From Arcticimaribacter sp002477625 (GTDB lineage: Bacteria; Bacteroidota; Bacteroidia; Flavobacteriales; Flavobacteriaceae), in the NCBI GenBank assembly GCA_943846665.1, contig OX044358.1, forward strand, positions 248,001-312,000: a stretch of 64,000 nucleotides of DNA. Direction: 5' to 3'. Of the stretch, positions 61,424 to 64,000 are shown in pieces. A program made the position numbers and the translations under genes. Each line of letters starts with the position of its first letter. The first letter of the stretch is position 1. The notes below the pieces were generated by a model. That model saw nothing but the letters and a program-made list of their open reading frames with translations, was not told the origin of the DNA and did no database searches.

Positions 61424-63641
61424 TTAAAGGATATCAAAACGATCTAAGTTCATTACTTTGGTCCAAGCCGAAACAAAATCCTGAACAAACTTCGTGTTTG
61501 CATCACTAAAACCATAAACTTCGGCTAGGGCTCTCAGCTCGGAATTCGATCCAAAAATCATATCTACTCGTGTTCCTGTCCATTTTAATGTTCCAGAAGT
61601 ACGATCGCGTCCTTCGAAAACATCTTCATAATCAGATGTGGCACTCCAAGTAGTGTTGATGTCCAATAAATTTACAAAAAAATCATTTGAAAGCGATTCT
61701 TTGTTATTTGTAAAAACTCCATAATTTGATTCATCAAAATTGGTGTTTAAAACCCGCATTCCACCAATCAACACAGTTAATTCTGGAACGGTAAGACACA
61801 TCAATTGCGCTTTATCTATCAACATTTCTTCTGCAGAAACGGTATAGGTCGCTTTCAGGTAGTTTCTAAATCCGTCGGCATTGGGCTCTAAGATTGCAAA
61901 GGAGTCTACGTCTGTTTGATCTTGGATAGCATCGGTTCGCCCTGGGGTAAAAGGAACACTGATTTTGTGACCAGCATTTTGAGCTGCCTTTTCTATACCA
62001 ACACAACCACCCAGTACAATCAAGTCTGCTAAGGAAACCTCTTTCCCATCCATTTGGCTGCTGTTAAAGGTGTTTTTTATTTGTTCTAAACGTGCAATAA
62101 CGGAACGCAGTTGTTCGGGCTTATTCACTTCCCAATCTTTCTGAGGCGATAAGGTCAGACGCGCACCATTGGCACCACCACGCTTATCAGAATTCCTGAA
62201 GGTAGAAGCAGAAGCCCAAGCTGTAGACACCAATTGTGCTATGGTGAGTTCTGAGTTCATAAGTATTGCTTTGAGTGAATTGATGTCAGCCTGATCAATT
62301 TGTTTAGCTGTAGGCGCGGGAATTGGGTCTTGCCATATCAAATCTTCTTGCGGAACTTCTGCCCCTAAATAAAGTGCTTTCGGCCCCATATCCCGATGCG
62401 TAAGTTTAAACCAAGCACGAGCAAATGCATCTGCAAACTCACTTGGATTTTCATAAAAACGCTTGGAAATAACCTTATATTTTGGGTCTTCTATAAGCGC
62501 AATATCAGTTGTAAGCATGATCGGACTATGCGTTTTCGATGGATCATGAGCGTCGGGTACTGAACCCACTCCGCCATCGTTTTTAGGTTTCCATTGATGT
62601 GCTCCTGCTGGACTTTTGGTGAGTTCCCATTCGAATCCGAATAGGTTTTCGAAATAGTTATTGCTCCCATTGGGTGGGAGTTGTTGTCCAAATACCTTCG
62701 AGGCCACTCGTAATGGTGTCTCCAGCATTCCCAGTTCCAAAAGAATTTTTCCAACCCAATCCTTGTTCCGCAATACCAGCAGCTGCCGGTTCTGGACCAA
62801 CATATTTATCAGGGTCAGCAGCACCGTGTGTTTTACCAAAAGTGTGTCCTCCAGCGATAAGCGCTACAGTTTCTTCATCATTCATAGCCATTCGTCCAAA
62901 AGTTTCTCGAATATCAACTGCAGAAGCTAGTGGATCTGGTTTTCCATTTGGACCCTCTGGGTTTACATAGATGAGGCCCATTTGTACAGCTGCAAGTGGA
63001 TTTTCTAATTCGCGATCCCCTTCATATCGTTTGTCTGCAAGCCATTCTACTTCTGATCCCCAATAAATATCTTCTTCTGGTTCCCAAACATCTTCACGTC
63101 CACCTGCAAAGCCAAAGGTTTCAAAGCCCATGGACTCCAAAGCGCAGTTCCCAGCGAGTATCATCAAATCTGCCCATGAGATTTTATTCCCATACTTTTG
63201 TTTTATGGGCCATAGCAAAAGTCTTGCCTTATCTAAGTTCCCGTTGTCTGGCCAACTGTTTAAGGGTGCAAAACGTTGGGTTCCGGATCCGGCTCCCCCA
63301 CGACCGTCTGCTATTCTGTAGGTTCCGGCACTGTGCCATGCCATACGTATGAAAAAAGGTCCGTAGTGTCCAAAATCTGCTGGCCACCAATCTTGGGAGT
63401 TTGTCATTAGCGTCTCAATATCTTGCTTTAAAGCAGGGAGGTCCAACGACTCAAAAGCCTTGCGATAATTGAAATCAGCATCCATTGGATTTGAAGCCTT
63501 TGAATGTTGACGCAGGATGCTTAAATTCAATTGATTGGGCCACCAATCTTTGTTTTGTGTTCCTTTTCCTGCAACTTGTTTTAGAGCGCCTCCGTTAAAA
63601 GGACATTTCCCTCCTGATGTAGTGTTTTTCAAATTTTCCAT
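61424..63641 (-). pseudogene. katG: Catalase-peroxidase KatG, split by a one-base frameshift
   Basis: The haem enzyme would destroy H2O2 as catalase and peroxidase. The 5' frame (63641-62658) holds the distal site RMAWHSAGTYRIADGRGGAG (Trp-His), YVNPEGPNG (Tyr) and FGRMAMNDEE (Met), which would give the Met-Tyr-Trp adduct, plus the proximal AGGHTFGKTHGAA. It then stops after WTTTPTQWEQ. The 3' frame (62839-61424) continues from NNYFENLFGFEWELTKSPAG to the end. Removing the G at 62663 (+ strand) gives WEN-NYFENL, exactly the family sequence. The repaired protein is ~738 residues, normal for KatG. As written, no full-length enzyme can be made without frameshifting. Confidence 0.9.
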
Positions 63642-63934
63642 AATGACAAAATATTAAAATCAATTTATCTAAAGTAGTGAGGAGATCAATTGCTTTTACA
63701 AACATAGTATTGATATTCCCTATAGTTGCATCATAAACAATTATAAATCAACTATTAGCTTGTGTTACGAAAGTTATAAGCTCCCGATTCTACTCGCATT
63801 CATTAAGCAATTGAGGAGGAAGGGCATTACCGTTCAAATAATTTAAATATGGAAAGTTGAGGTTAAATCCAAAATTCATATTAGATTTACCTGTTTTAAT
63901 TAATTTTAAATTAAATTAATCTTTTCCAAGAATT

Positions 63935-64000
63935 ATGGCTGATAAATACATTGATATCGACACGCTGAAGTATATGCTTTATGATGTGCATCAACTAGAA
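63935..64000 (+). CDS. Acyl-CoA dehydrogenase-like protein, N-terminal fragment (3' cut by window edge)
   Basis: ATG 63935 begins 22 codons running off the window: MADKYIDIDTLKYMLYDVHQ. This resembles the N-terminal extension of Bacteroidota acyl-CoA dehydrogenases (AcylCoA_DH_N), which start with a similar DKY...LKFLLYEV pattern. Too little is present for certainty. Confidence 0.5.
   Translation, partial: MADKYIDIDTLKYMLYDVHQLE

Noticed and set aside
63660..63780. OxyR-type operator upstream of katG
   Set aside because: ATAG/CTAT elements are present but not at OxyR spacing; AT-rich chance matches cannot be excluded. A TATGTTTG element there may be the -7 box but has no matching -33.

Overview
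The window reads as the chromosome of a gliding or adhesive marine-type Flavobacteriia (Bacteroidota). The evidence is low-GC DNA, Bacteroidota -7 promoter elements (TAnnTTTG), many secreted proteins with the type B C-terminal signal of the type IX secretion system (T9SS), PorP/SprF partner proteins, SprB-like repeats, and Bacteroidota-type housekeeping genes.

Layout. 0-18 kb is mostly core genome on the + strand: the end of an ArgE-like M20 deacylase and argH, an RluA pseudouridine synthase, a membrane acyltransferase-like/ThuA/haloalkane-dehalogenase run, a DUF4377-Kazal lipoprotein, lpdA (minus), a frameshifted K+ channel, an NhaC antiporter, a peroxiredoxin/thioredoxin/DUF6952 group, then ftsK-lolA-lptF/G-ribBA. 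A TSUP permease and tRNA-Ser(TGA) close this part.

18-49 kb, directly behind tRNA-Ser, is a surface-adhesin region. Cluster A (+ strand, 18.6-29.7 kb) has a ~2650-residue multidomain adhesin (split by a one-base frameshift), an SprF/PorP protein and an OmpA-family lattice protein with a SPOR domain embedded in its OmpA domain. Cluster B (- strand, 49.0-31.1 kb) has an SprB-like giant adhesin of ~2830 residues plus SprF, a coiled-coil/propeller lipoprotein, a second SprF, a second adhesin, and a barrel-TSP3 protein in which SPOR stands where the OmpA peptidoglycan-binding domain is normally found. Each adhesin has its own SprF, and each cluster ends in a SPOR protein. The two clusters converge on a gene-poor zone (29.65-31.14 kb) holding a broken GIY-YIG gene, small ORFs and a possible adhesin-operon remnant. 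A membrane-bound AraC-family regulator is divergent to the giant adhesin.

50-64 kb holds a decayed membrane-protein gene, an M81 peptidase-like lipoprotein, a 3-keto-glycoside type operon (two DUF1080 proteins and a Gfo/Idh/MocA oxidoreductase), a YigZ protein, an amino-sugar-type set (MFS permease, ROK kinase, NagB-like deaminase) with a thioesterase, a frameshifted katG, and the first codons of an acyl-CoA-dehydrogenase-like gene at the right edge.

Five otherwise conserved reading frames are broken by apparent single-base indels (K+ channel, adhesin A, GIY-YIG, thioesterase, katG). That is either real decay or residual assembly error, and should be settled before these genes are called non-functional.
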